From the NCBI RefSeq assembly GCF_002797895.1, contig NZ_PGES01000001.1:5952001-6016000 (forward strand): 64,000 nt of DNA, written 5' to 3'. Position 1 is the first letter of the stretch; the number at the start of each line of letters is the position of its first letter. The DNA is from Janthinobacterium sp. 67 (GTDB lineage: Bacteria; Pseudomonadota; Gammaproteobacteria; Burkholderiales; Burkholderiaceae_D). A program made the translations under genes and the position numbers. The notes under the pieces were generated by a model, which was given only the letters and a program-made list of their open reading frames with translations, made no database searches and was not told the origin of the DNA. Shown piece by piece: positions 42,851-51,987 of this stretch.

Positions 42851-44272
42851 CTACAAAAACTCGGTGATGAGTTTGCCGAGCAGGATGATGGCCTGTTCCA
42901 CGCCCACGCTCCACGGATAGCTGTAGTTGAGGCGGATGCAATGCCTGTAGGCCTGGCTGACGGAAAACATGCGTCCCGGGCCCACCGTGATCTTGCATTC
43001 CAGCGCGCGCCGGTACAGTTGCATGGAGTCTATGTCGCCGGGCAATTCCACCCACAGCACGTAGCCGCCCTGCGGGTGCGAGATTTTCGTCCCGGCAGGA
43101 AAGAAGCGCAGCACGGCGGCGGCCATGATGCGCGCCTGCTGGGCATAGGCTTTGCGGGTGCGGCGCAGATGCTGTTCGTAGCCATCGTTTTGCAGATATT
43201 CGGCAATCGCCAGCTGCGGGAACGAGGACGTGGCCAGGGTGTTGAGGAATTTGAGTTCCTCGACCCTGCCCCGGTAGCGTCCGGCCAGGGCCCAGCCCAC
43301 GCGCTGCGCGGAACTGAGGCTCTTGGAAAACGAGGAGCAGTGCAGCACCATGCCTTTGCGGTCCCAGGATTTGAGCGAGGACGGGTGGGCGTCGCCGTAA
43401 TACAGTTCGTTGTAGACGCCGTTTTCGATGGCGGGTACGTCGTGCTGCTCCAGCAACTGGACCAGGGCGCGCTTGCGCTGGTCGGACATCTGGAAGCCCA
43501 GCGGATTCTGGAAGTTCGGCATCACCATGACGGCGGCGATCGGTTGCCGGGCCATGATGTCGGCCAGCGCTTCGATGCTGATGCCGTCGTACGGATCGGT
43601 GGATACTTCCACCACCTTCATGCCCAGCCGTTCGACGGCCATCAGCATGGCATAGAAGGTGGGCGACTCGACGGCGATGGTGTCACCCGGCTTGGCCACG
43701 GCTTGCAGGCACAGGTTGATCGCTTCCGTGGCGCCCACGGTGACGATGATTTCGTCGGGATCGACGGCCAGGCCGTTTTCCATGTAGCGGCGGGCGATTT
43801 CGCGGATCAGTTGCGGGTTGCCCGGCGGCAGGTCGTCCGTCACGTTCCACGCGCGGTTGCGGCGCGCCACGGCGCCCGCATACTGGTTGATGCGTTCCCA
43901 GGGAAACAGAGACGGGTCGGGGTAAGGCGAGCCCAGCGGGATGGCGTCGTGCAAGCCGATCGAGCGCAAGGTCGACAGCACCAGGCGGCTGACGTGCACT
44001 TCCGCCGGCACGGTACTGGGCTGCGACGCCTGCATGCACAGGTCGGTGGCCCGCGCATCGCCGGCGCGGGCGCGCACGAAGTAGCCGGACTGGGGCCGGC
44101 TTTCGATCACGCCCATGCTTTCCAGCTTGACGTAGGCGCGCAGCACCGTGGTGATGCTCAGCTTGTGCTGCTGGCTGGTCTGGCGCACGGAGGGTATGCG
44201 TTCGCCCGGCAGGAGCACACCCTTGGCCACCAGTTGCTCGATGTCGCCGACGAGCTTTTCATACAGTTTCAT
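42851..44272 (-). CDS. MocR/GntR-type regulator with aminotransferase-like domain
   Basis: A 473-residue protein: an N-terminal GntR winged HTH (GERIPSVRQTSQQHKLSITTVLRAYVKLES), a linker, then a fold-type I PLP domain. The PLP lysine is present in SFSKSLSSAQRVGW. At the usual IENDVY/EDDxY position, where an Asp contacts the PLP pyridine nitrogen, the sequence reads IENGVY, with Gly in place of Asp. The protein is therefore more likely a sensor than an enzyme. It diverges from the DyP-type peroxidase, a plausible target. Confidence 0.85.
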   Translation of the reverse strand: MKLYEKLVGDIEQLVAKGVLLPGERIPSVRQTSQQHKLSITTVLRAYVKLESMGVIESRPQSGYFVRARAGDARATDLCMQASQPSTVPAEVHVSRLVLSTLRSIGLHDAIPLGSPYPDPSLFPWERINQYAGAVARRNRAWNVTDDLPPGNPQLIREIARRYMENGLAVDPDEIIVTVGATEAINLCLQAVAKPGDTIAVESPTFYAMLMAVERLGMKVVEVSTDPYDGISIEALADIMARQPIAAVMVMPNFQNPLGFQMSDQRKRALVQLLEQHDVPAIENGVYNELYYGDAHPSSLKSWDRKGMVLHCSSFSKSLSSAQRVGWALAGRYRGRVEELKFLNTLATSSFPQLAIAEYLQNDGYEQHLRRTRKAYAQQARIMAAAVLRFFPAGTKISHPQGGYVLWVELPGDIDSMQLYRRALECKITVGPGRMFSVSQAYRHCIRLNYSYPWSVGVEQAIILLGKLITEFL

Positions 44273-44360
44273 GCAATGGTATCCATTCTTTGATTCTTGC
44301 TCTACGTCATTGCATTATCGTCCAATTCATGAAGGCGGTACGGCTGCGGTCACCGCATAT

Positions 44361-44386
44361 TGTCGAAATGAAACTTTCATTCGACA
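44361..44386. promoter_or_regulatory. Quasi-palindrome between the MocR and DyP genes
   Basis: TGTCGAAATGAAA (44,361-44,373), one central C, then TTTCATTCGACA (44,375-44,386): the arms pair completely except for one extra A on the left. It lies 46 bp before the DyP start. A regulator operator is the simplest reading; a hairpin in the leader is possible too. Confidence 0.55.
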
Positions 44387-44431
44387 GTTCTGGTTTAATA
44401 TCTACTTAGCAAATAAAAAGGAATATTGGTC

Positions 44432-45394
44432 ATGGCAATTCCACAAAGCATGCTGTCTGTCGTCGCGCGCGACGAAGTGCATTTGCAGTTCAATGTGAAG
44501 GCCGGTGTCGACCTGCGGCAGTTGTTCAAGTTGCTGGGCAAGCTGTGGGAATCCGAAGTCACGGGCATCCTCGACCCCACCCTGAACCGCCACCATCAGT
44601 TGACGGGCGGCACGGCCAACGTGGTACTGGGATTCAAGCCCGAGCTGTGGCGCGCCGCTTGCCCCGGCTGCGTGCCGGACAACATGGCATCGTTCGCGCA
44701 AGACCTGGTGGGCGCCAACGGCAAGACGGCGCCGGCCACCCAGCACGATTTCTGGGTCTGGATCACGCAGTCGAACGCGGCCACCCTGTACGACAGCATG
44801 CGCACGACGCTCACGTTACTGAGTCCCTTCGCCGAACTGGCCAGCGAGCAGGTGTGTTTTCCGTATCACAATAACGTGACCTTCGACGGCTTTGCCGATG
44901 GCGTCGCCAATCCGAATCCGTTCCGTGCCAATGGCGTGGCCATCATTCCGGACGGCGAGGCGGGCGCGGGCGGCTCCACCGTGCTGCTGCAGAAATGGCG
45001 CATGGACGTGGAGCGCCTGCGCGCCTTGCCCGTGCACGCGGCCGAGCAGGTGTGGGGCCGCACCAAGGCCGGCAGCCATGAATTGTCGCCGCTGCCCGTC
45101 GATTCCCACGTGGGCCGCAACCAGTTCATCCGCGATGGCGAGGAAGCCGACATCGTGCGCCGCAATGCCAATTACGCCAATGCGAGCGAGGCGGGCGTCA
45201 TGTTCGTCGGTTTCTGCAAGGACATCACGGTGACCATGGGCATGCTGCGGCAAATGTATGGCGTAGGCTATGATGGCGTCACCAAGACGGACAGGCTGCT
45301 GGATTTTTCCACGGCGCTGTCGTCGGCGATCTATTTCGTGCCCAGCATCGATGCCTTGCTGGCCGTGGGTATTTCGCCGGCGGATCCCGGCTAA
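44432..45394 (+). CDS. DyP-type heme peroxidase
   Basis: A 320-residue protein of the dye-decolourising peroxidase family. The distal motif GFADGVANP (consensus GxxDG) supplies the catalytic Asp, and LPVDSHVGRNQF supplies the proximal heme His. There is no Tat or Sec signal, so it is cytoplasmic and resembles the B-type class. AAAGGAA lies upstream of the ATG at 44,432; a TTG two codons earlier is an alternative. The stop is followed after 46 bp by a small secreted-protein gene. Confidence 0.85.
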   Translation: MAIPQSMLSVVARDEVHLQFNVKAGVDLRQLFKLLGKLWESEVTGILDPTLNRHHQLTGGTANVVLGFKPELWRAACPGCVPDNMASFAQDLVGANGKTAPATQHDFWVWITQSNAATLYDSMRTTLTLLSPFAELASEQVCFPYHNNVTFDGFADGVANPNPFRANGVAIIPDGEAGAGGSTVLLQKWRMDVERLRALPVHAAEQVWGRTKAGSHELSPLPVDSHVGRNQFIRDGEEADIVRRNANYANASEAGVMFVGFCKDITVTMGMLRQMYGVGYDGVTKTDRLLDFSTALSSAIYFVPSIDALLAVGISPADPG

Positions 45395-45440
45395 GGGCCG
45401 CTCCGGCGGTTCCGATTTTTACTTTTACTAGGAGTTTTTC

Positions 45441-45824
45441 ATGCGTATTCGTCCCGCCACCTTGCTGTCCGCCCTGATCTTCGGCAGCGTCGTCTTCAGC
45501 GCTTCCGCCTCCGCCGTCGGCCTGGGTTTCCTGGCCGATACGCCGATGGCTTATCTGAACAAGAATGACAAGCCCGTCTTCGTGAAGGCCGTCACCGACG
45601 TGCTCAATGACAAGAAGGATGGCGAAACCGTGCAATGGAGCAATGAAGGCTTGCGCAATTCCGTGCGCATCGCCGCCGACATCACGGCCAGCGACACGGA
45701 AAAGACGGATGCGCAAACCTGCCGCAAGGTGCAGGTGGGCTTGAGCGCCAAAGGCCAGGAACAGACCCTCAAGCTGAAGGTCTGCAAGGCCGGCACGGCC
45801 GCGTGGAAAGTGGCAAAGAGCTGA
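45441..45824 (+). CDS. Small secreted protein, surface-antigen-like
   Basis: A 127-residue protein with a Sec signal (cleavage near SASAVG). The mature C-terminal part (DGETVQWSNEGLRNSVRI ... CRKVQVGLSAKGQEQTLKL ... CKAGTAAWKV) resembles the C-terminal domain of 17-kDa/RT0821-type surface proteins, with two cysteines likely forming a disulfide. The function is unknown. AGGAG precedes the ATG, and a hairpin follows the gene. Confidence 0.6.
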   Translation: MRIRPATLLSALIFGSVVFSASASAVGLGFLADTPMAYLNKNDKPVFVKAVTDVLNDKKDGETVQWSNEGLRNSVRIAADITASDTEKTDAQTCRKVQVGLSAKGQEQTLKLKVCKAGTAAWKVAKS

Positions 45825-45839
45825 TCGTCCGTGTTGCTC

Positions 45840-45864
45840 CCTTGCCGGTTCCGCACCGGCAAGG
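45840..45864 (+). terminator. Hairpin terminator before msbA
   Basis: A perfect 10-bp stem CCTTGCCGGT / ACCGGCAAGG with a 5-nt loop, 15 bp after the stop codon. The T-run behind it is weak (TGCGACTTTCC). Confidence 0.6.
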
Positions 45865-45932
45865 TGCGACTTTCCTCTAGGTAAGTCTGGCAGCGGTTAG
45901 AATCACGCTTTACCCTCACTTTTCTCACCTGC

Positions 45933-47768
45933 ATGCAGCAAAGTCGCCTCCTGTTCTTCCGCCTGGCCGGCCAGTTTCGCCGCTATGGCGCCATCGTTGC
46001 CGCCACCTTGCTGGCCGTGGGCGTGGCGTCCGCCACCGATGTGTTGTTAATCCGTCAGTTGCAAAACGTCGTCGACGCCATGCGCGCGACGGCCAGCACG
46101 CAGGCTGCGCCCGCGTCCGGCGTGATGGGCATGTTGCAGGGCTGGGTCGACCGTTTCTTGCCGGCACAGGCGGGGCAGGTGGACTTGTGGGTGATTCCCG
46201 CCACCATCCTGGGCCTGGCCGTGCTGCGCATGGTGTCGAGCTTTGCCGGCGATTACGGTTCCGTATGGCTCTCGAGCCGGGTGCAGGCCGATTTGCGCGA
46301 AAAAATGTTCGCCACCATCATGCGCTTGCCCAGCCGCTTTTTCGATACCACCACCACCAGTTTGACGCAGTCGCGCGTGGCTTTCGACGCCAGCCAGGTG
46401 TCGCAGGCGGGCTTGAACGTGCTTAACGTGATGGTGCGCGATTCCGTCGCCACCGTCGGCTATTTGATCTTGCTGTTCAGCATCGACGTGAAACTGGCCC
46501 TGTTCTGCATGGCGTCGATGCCCATCGTGGCCATCGTCGTGACCCTGGCGGGGCGCCGCATGCGCCACCTGAGCAAGAGTTCGCAGCAAGCCGTGGGCGA
46601 GCTGACGTCCGTGCTCGACGAAAGCATCGCCGGCCAGCGCGTCGTGAAAATTTTCGGCGGGCAGGATTACGAGCAGGCGCGCTTCGTCGACGTCGTCAAG
46701 CGCAACCGCCAGCTGGCCGTCAAGCACGCGGCCACCTCGGCCATGAATTCCGGCTTCATCATGATGCTCGTCGGTATCACCCTGTCGTCCGTGATCTACT
46801 TCGCCATGCTGCGCGCGCAAAGCGGCGCCATCACGCCGGGCGCCTTTGTTGCCTTCATGGGCGCGCTGATGGCGATGCAGTCGCCGATCAAGAATCTGAC
46901 GAAGATCAATGAACCGCTGCAGCGGGGCCTGGCGGCTGCCGAGTCCGTCTTTGGCCTGATCGACACGCCGCTGGAACCGGACCCGGGCACCATCGCCCCG
47001 GCGGCCGTGCAGGGCAATCTGTCCTTGCAAAACGTGCAATTTCGCTACAACAGCGACGACCCCGACGCGCCCACGGCCTTGAGCGACATCACGCTCGACA
47101 TCCGCGCCGGCGAAACGGTGGCCCTGGTGGGCGGCTCCGGCGGCGGCAAGACGACCTTGCTGGGCTTGCTGCCCCGCTTCTACGACGTCAGCGGCGGCCG
47201 GATCCTGCTCGACGGCGTCGACGTGCGCGACTACGCCTTGCTGGCCCTGCGGCGCCAGTTCGCCCTCGTCAGCCAGGACGTGATTTTGTTCAACGACACG
47301 ATGGCGGCCAATATCGCGTACGGCGACCCGGCCCCGGACCAGGCCCGTATCGAAGCGTCGGCGCGCGCCGCCTACGCCCACGACTTCATCATGCAGCTGC
47401 CGCAAGGCTACGCCACGCAGGCGGGGCAGAACGGTTCACGCCTGTCGGGCGGGCAACGTCAGCGCCTGGCGATTGCGCGCGCCCTGTACAAGGATGCGCC
47501 GATTCTCTTGCTCGACGAAGCGACCAGCGCGCTGGACACGGAGTCGGAGCGTTCCGTGCAGGCGGCCTTGGAAGTGCTGATGCGCAACCGCACCACCATC
47601 GTCATCGCCCACCGCCTGTCGACCATCGAAAGTGCCGACCGCATCGTCGTCATGCAGGGCGGCCGCCTGGTCGAGTCGGGCAGCCATGCCGCCTTGCTGC
47701 AGCAGGGCGGCGCGTATGCGCGCCTGCATGCGAGCCAGTTGTCGCCCGTCAAGGACAGCGTGGGCTGA
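45933..47768 (+). CDS. msbA: Lipid A flippase MsbA (ABC exporter)
   Basis: A 611-residue half-size ABC exporter: six TM helices in the first ~320 residues, then the nucleotide-binding domain with Walker A (GGSGGGKTT), signature LSGGQRQRLAIARAL, and Walker B (ILLLDEATSALD). Length, the ATP-binding sequence and the LLFFRLAGQFRRYGAIVAAT start match MsbA of betaproteobacteria. It flips core lipid A to the outer leaflet of the inner membrane. The start at 45,933 has no strong SD. Confidence 0.88.
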   Translation: MQQSRLLFFRLAGQFRRYGAIVAATLLAVGVASATDVLLIRQLQNVVDAMRATASTQAAPASGVMGMLQGWVDRFLPAQAGQVDLWVIPATILGLAVLRMVSSFAGDYGSVWLSSRVQADLREKMFATIMRLPSRFFDTTTTSLTQSRVAFDASQVSQAGLNVLNVMVRDSVATVGYLILLFSIDVKLALFCMASMPIVAIVVTLAGRRMRHLSKSSQQAVGELTSVLDESIAGQRVVKIFGGQDYEQARFVDVVKRNRQLAVKHAATSAMNSGFIMMLVGITLSSVIYFAMLRAQSGAITPGAFVAFMGALMAMQSPIKNLTKINEPLQRGLAAAESVFGLIDTPLEPDPGTIAPAAVQGNLSLQNVQFRYNSDDPDAPTALSDITLDIRAGETVALVGGSGGGKTTLLGLLPRFYDVSGGRILLDGVDVRDYALLALRRQFALVSQDVILFNDTMAANIAYGDPAPDQARIEASARAAYAHDFIMQLPQGYATQAGQNGSRLSGGQRQRLAIARALYKDAPILLLDEATSALDTESERSVQAALEVLMRNRTTIVIAHRLSTIESADRIVVMQGGRLVESGSHAALLQQGGAYARLHASQLSPVKDSVG

Positions 47769-47869
47769 GCTGTCCCTCTCTTTTTCATTGCGTGCGGCAA
47801 TCGTGCCCATGGCGCACGGCGCTTGCCTTTATGATGGTGGCCGCAAAGCAACATGAACAATGGAACAAC

Positions 47870-48976
47870 ATGAAGAATCAACAGACGCTGCGCTGGCTGC
47901 TGGCCGCCGCACTGGGCATGGGTGCGACCCTGCCGCCGGCGGCGGTGTCAACGCCAACGCTGCAGGAGGAAGACCACACCATGTACCTGGATCAAGATTT
48001 CATGCCCAGCAAGCAGCGCCGCGCTACCTATGCGCTGCGCACGCCGCCCGTGCGCGACGAGGCGCTGGGCGCCTGGCACGTGCGGCTCGAATTTCCCGAC
48101 ACGCCGGGCGTGCTGGCCTTTGAAACCTATGCCACCGACCTGGATCTGAGCCAGGTCAGGTTCGTGCGTTTTCGCAAGTACTACTACGAAAATGGTCAGT
48201 TGTTGCGCGAAACCTATTTCAATGACCAGGGCGAGGAGCTGCTCGGCGGCTGCGTGTACTTCGAGAATGGCCAGGTCAAGCAGCGGGTGACGGCCTTGCC
48301 GAACGGGCGCGACAGCATCTCGGAAACGTATCACGAGAATGGCCAGCTGATGAACCGCACCTTGTATCACGGCGACGAGATGGCCGACGGCGAGCACGTG
48401 TCATATGGCGCGAACGGGGCCGTCAGCAACCGGTCTTATCAACGCAATGGCAAGATGGATGGTGTGCAGGAATCGTTTTATGACGATGGCAAGCTGTTCC
48501 AGCGGGGACAGTTCGTCGATGGCAAGCGCGAGGGCGAGTTTGTCACGTATGCGCAGGACGGCAAGGTGCTGGCCAAAACCGTGTGGGTGCACGGCCAGCC
48601 CGACGGCTGGTCGTTTGAAAGCCATGGCAATGGCGTCATGTCGAACAAAACGCTGTACCAGAAAGGCGCCGTGCTCAGCCTGGAAAAGTGGGGGGCGAAT
48701 GGCCATCCCATTTTTGCCTGGCAGAAAGACGCGCAGGGGCGCGACCACGGCGACACGACGGATTGGCATGCCAACGGCGTGCGCGCCAGCGTGACGCCGT
48801 TCGTCAAAGGCCAGCGCCACGGCTTGCTGCAAACCTGGTACAGCGACGGCAGCCTGCGGCAGATCGTGCCGTATGAACATGGCAAGAAGCACGGCATCGA
48901 GCGCCAGTGGGACAAGACCGGCAAGCTGGTGCTGGAACAGGCATGGCAGGATGGGCAGCCGGTGACAGGCAGTTAG
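47870..48976 (+). CDS. MORN/YwqK-like repeat lipoprotein-type secreted protein
   Basis: A 368-residue protein with a signal peptide after the start MKNQQTLRWLLAAALG at 47,870. The body is made of many short YxENGQ(L/V)xxRxxY-type repeats (for example YYENGQLLRETYFNDQGE, YHENGQLMNRTLYHGDE), the pattern of MORN-variant/YwqK proteins. The repeats form a beta-ladder that may bind membranes or partners. Function unknown. A longer upstream frame from 47,792 has no SD. Confidence 0.7.
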   Translation: MKNQQTLRWLLAAALGMGATLPPAAVSTPTLQEEDHTMYLDQDFMPSKQRRATYALRTPPVRDEALGAWHVRLEFPDTPGVLAFETYATDLDLSQVRFVRFRKYYYENGQLLRETYFNDQGEELLGGCVYFENGQVKQRVTALPNGRDSISETYHENGQLMNRTLYHGDEMADGEHVSYGANGAVSNRSYQRNGKMDGVQESFYDDGKLFQRGQFVDGKREGEFVTYAQDGKVLAKTVWVHGQPDGWSFESHGNGVMSNKTLYQKGAVLSLEKWGANGHPIFAWQKDAQGRDHGDTTDWHANGVRASVTPFVKGQRHGLLQTWYSDGSLRQIVPYEHGKKHGIERQWDKTGKLVLEQAWQDGQPVTGS

Positions 48977-49054
48977 TTCCGCGCCGCCATTGCAGGTATC
49001 ATGCAGGGATTCCGGCCCGCCAGCAGGCGCGAAGCCGGCACGATAACGGAGGCA

Positions 49055-49549
49055 ATGGTGGTGGAAGCGGAAGTTTCGGCGGTGGCCAGGGCGCAGGGGC
49101 TGGCCTTGCAAAACATGCGCGTCGTCATGCGTGCGGCGCAGCGGCACTCGGCGCAGATCGAGAAGCAATGCGGCGTGTCGGGCGCGCAACTGTGGGTGAT
49201 GCAGGAATTGCTGGAGCGCCCAGGCCTGCGCATGGGCGAGCTGGCCGGCAAGATGTCGATCCACCAGACGACGGCCAGCAACCTGGTCGACGCGCTGGTC
49301 AAGAAAGCCTATGTGCGCAAGGCGCGCGACCAGCCCGACCAGCGCGTGGTGACATTGACCCTGACGGTGGAAGGGCAGGCCGTCATCGCCGGCGCGCCGC
49401 AGCCGGCGCGCGGCTTGCTGCCCAGTGCCCTGGCCCAGCTGGACGCCGCCAGCCTGGCGCACCTGAACCAGGGCTTGAGCGCCTTGCTGGCCGTCATCGC
49501 TCCCGATGACAGGCAGGCCGGCATGCAGCCGTTTCCGTTTACGATGTAG
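49055..49549 (+). CDS. MarR-family transcriptional regulator
   Basis: A 164-residue protein. The winged HTH (MGELAGKMSIHQTTASNLVDALVKKAYVRK ... RVVTLTLTVEGQ) is a clear MarR domain. The start is uncertain: GGAGG lies only 2 nt before the ATG at 49,055, so one of the two GTG codons just after it (49,058 or 49,061) is better spaced; a frame from 49,001 has no SD. The stop faces the ClC gene after one base. Ligand and targets unknown. Confidence 0.82.
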   Translation: MVVEAEVSAVARAQGLALQNMRVVMRAAQRHSAQIEKQCGVSGAQLWVMQELLERPGLRMGELAGKMSIHQTTASNLVDALVKKAYVRKARDQPDQRVVTLTLTVEGQAVIAGAPQPARGLLPSALAQLDAASLAHLNQGLSALLAVIAPDDRQAGMQPFPFTM

Positions 49550-49550
49550 C

Positions 49551-50885
49551 TTACGATGTAGTTTCCCGGCTGGCCTGCGGCAGCCGCTGCAGCTGCAGTT
49601 GCGCCAGCGCCCCGTACAGCGGTTCGCTCAGCACGCGCGAGACCGTGCTGGCCACGACGGCGCAGGCCATCAGGCTGAGCACCATGCCGTGGCCGTCGAC
49701 CATTTCCATGACAATGATAAACGCCGTCAGCGGCGCTTGCGTGGCGGCGGCCAGGAAACCGACCATGCCCAGCGCGATCAGGGCCGGCGCGTGCGGGTAA
49801 TGGAGCAGGACGGCGACATCGTGGCCGATGCCGGCGCCGATGGCCAGCGACGGCGCGAAGATGCCGGCCGGCACGCCCGACCACACGGTCAGCCACGTCG
49901 CCACATATTTGAAGGCGACAAAGGCGGGCGCCACGTCGGACGAGCCTTCCAGCATGGCGCGCGTGGCCACGGTGCCGCTGCCGAACGTGGCGCCATGGCT
50001 GGCGATGCCGATGGCCGCCACCAGCAGGCCACACACGGCGGCGAACAGCACGGGCCGGCCTTTTCTCCACGCGGACAATTTGCCCAGCGGATTGCCGCGG
50101 GCGGACGCCAGCAGCAGCCGCGCGAACAGGCCGCCGGCCACGCCCGCGACCAGGGTCACGAGCAAGCCCGGCAAGGCCAGCGCCAGGCCGATGGGACCCG
50201 GGTGGATGATGCCGAAGTGGGTGGCGTTGCCGTGGATGGACACGGCCATCATGCCGGCCAGCACGATGCCGGCGACGATGAGGCCGCTGTTGCGCTGCTC
50301 GGGCGAGCGCGAAAGTTCCTCGATGGCAAACATGACGCCGGCCAGCGGCGTGTTGAAGGCGGCCGCGATGCCGGCCGCGCCGCCGGCCACCAGCAGGGAA
50401 TGGGCGCTCACCTGCGAATGACGGGGCAGCCAGCGGCGCGCGGACAGCATCACGCCGGCGGCGATCTGCACGGATGGCCCTTCGCGCCCCAGCGACAATC
50501 CCCCCAGCAAGCCGCCCGCCGTCAGGACGATCTTCGCGGCGCTGAGTTTCAGGGAGACAAACAATGAGCGCTGCTCGGGCGCGACGGCCGGGTCCAGTGT
50601 CGCCATCACTTGCGGGATGCCGGAACCGGCCGCGCCCATCGCGTAGCGGCGCGTCAGCCAGACCAGCAGGGCGGCGCAGGCCGGCGTCCACAGCAGGGCG
50701 AACCACCAGGCCTTGCCGTTAAAAAAGAGAAACAAGTCCAGCGCTTCCTCCGCCAGCCACGTAAAGCCCACGACGACGAGCCCCGCGATGGCGGCCATGC
50801 CGACGACGACGGCGCGCGACCACCACAGGCGCGGGTTGGCAAATTCATGCTTGAAGGCAGAGGGAATATCGTGCAAATGCTTCAT
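49551..50885 (-). CDS. ClC-family chloride channel/antiporter
   Basis: A 444-residue membrane protein with all three ClC selectivity motifs: GSGIPQ, GREGPSVQ (with the gating Glu) and GIFAPSLAIGA. An internal Glu in IEELSR corresponds to the proton-path glutamate of ClcA, so a 2Cl-/H+ antiporter is more likely than a plain channel. The gene is separate from the LysR gene 77 bp upstream. Confidence 0.9.
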   Translation of the reverse strand: MKHLHDIPSAFKHEFANPRLWWSRAVVVGMAAIAGLVVVGFTWLAEEALDLFLFFNGKAWWFALLWTPACAALLVWLTRRYAMGAAGSGIPQVMATLDPAVAPEQRSLFVSLKLSAAKIVLTAGGLLGGLSLGREGPSVQIAAGVMLSARRWLPRHSQVSAHSLLVAGGAAGIAAAFNTPLAGVMFAIEELSRSPEQRNSGLIVAGIVLAGMMAVSIHGNATHFGIIHPGPIGLALALPGLLVTLVAGVAGGLFARLLLASARGNPLGKLSAWRKGRPVLFAAVCGLLVAAIGIASHGATFGSGTVATRAMLEGSSDVAPAFVAFKYVATWLTVWSGVPAGIFAPSLAIGAGIGHDVAVLLHYPHAPALIALGMVGFLAAATQAPLTAFIIVMEMVDGHGMVLSLMACAVVASTVSRVLSEPLYGALAQLQLQRLPQASRETTS

Positions 50886-50962
50886 TGCGGCAAGTCCAGG
50901 AAGGGGCGCGCAGGGCGTCGGGGAGACTTGCCATTATATATGTGTATTTGTCCGAATGCATT

Positions 50963-51889
50963 TTATCGGCCTGATCCGTAGGCGGCTGGCAACAGAAGAT
51001 CCGCTCCGGCCAGGAAATCGACGAGCGCCCGCACTTTCGGCGCCAGGTGCGGCCCGGATGGCCACAGCAGCCAGCAACTGTGGGCCGGATGGCCGGCGAT
51101 CGCGTAGTCCCTCAGCACTTCGACCAAGCTGCCGTCGTCGATGGCGGAGCGCACATAAAAGTCGGGCAGCCAGGCGATACCCAGGCCTTGCCGCGCGAAG
51201 TGCAGCCGTGCCTCGACGTTGTTGCAGACCATGGACAGTGGCAATTCCGGCACCGGCGCCTCGGCTTGCTGGCGCAGCTGCCACTGTTCCACCTTGCCGC
51301 TGTGGCGGAAGCGGTAGTGCAGGCAAGCATGTTGTTGCAGTTCAAGGGGATGGCTGGGCGTGCCGTGGCGCGCCAGGTAGGCGGGCGAGGCCACGAGGCA
51401 GGAGCGGAACTGGCCCAGCTTGCGGGCGGCCAGGCGCGAATCGCGCGGGGCGCCGATGCGGATGACGGCGTCGAAACCGTCGCCGACGACATCGGCCAGC
51501 GCATCGGAAAAGTCCAGGTCGAGGGCGATGGCCGGGTGCTGCGCGGCAAAATCGGCCAGCGCGGGCAGGAACACGCTACCCAGTTCCGGCAAGCCCAGGC
51601 GCAGGCGTCCGCGCGGCGCCAGCTTGCCCGCCAACTCCTCCTGCGCCGCCTGCATTTCCGCCAGGATGCGCTCGCTGCGCGCGAGGAACAGCTTGCCCTC
51701 GGCCGTCAGGCTCAGCTGGCGCGTGCTGCGCTGGAACAGGCGCGCGCCCAGCCGCTGCTCGAGTCGGGCCAGACTCTTGCTGACGGCCGATGGAGAAATG
51801 CCGGCCTGGCGCGCGGCGGCGACAAAGCTGCCCGCCTGCGCCAGTTGCACGAACAGGGCCACGCCGGAGAGATTATCGATGTCTTGCAT
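50963..51889 (-). CDS. LysR-type regulator, divergent from a zinc-type oxidoreductase (pair 1)
   Basis: A 308-residue LysR protein (HTH around AAARQAGISPSAVSKSLARLEQRL, effector domain behind). It is divergent from the zinc-type oxidoreductase at 51,988 with 98 bp between, the classical LysR arrangement where the regulator controls the divergent gene. A small TGAC-N6-GTCA palindrome (51,896-51,909) sits just upstream of its start. A second LysR/oxidoreductase pair lies at 59.8-61.9 kb. Confidence 0.85.
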   Translation of the reverse strand: MQDIDNLSGVALFVQLAQAGSFVAAARQAGISPSAVSKSLARLEQRLGARLFQRSTRQLSLTAEGKLFLARSERILAEMQAAQEELAGKLAPRGRLRLGLPELGSVFLPALADFAAQHPAIALDLDFSDALADVVGDGFDAVIRIGAPRDSRLAARKLGQFRSCLVASPAYLARHGTPSHPLELQQHACLHYRFRHSGKVEQWQLRQQAEAPVPELPLSMVCNNVEARLHFARQGLGIAWLPDFYVRSAIDDGSLVEVLRDYAIAGHPAHSCWLLWPSGPHLAPKVRALVDFLAGADLLLPAAYGSGR

Positions 51890-51987
51890 GATTCATGACA
51901 GTTTGGTCAGGTGTGAAACGCATTGAAGCATATTTTTCTTTCTCGCGTGGCTGCTTACCATGGGGTTTTGACCTGCGGGAGCATGCA

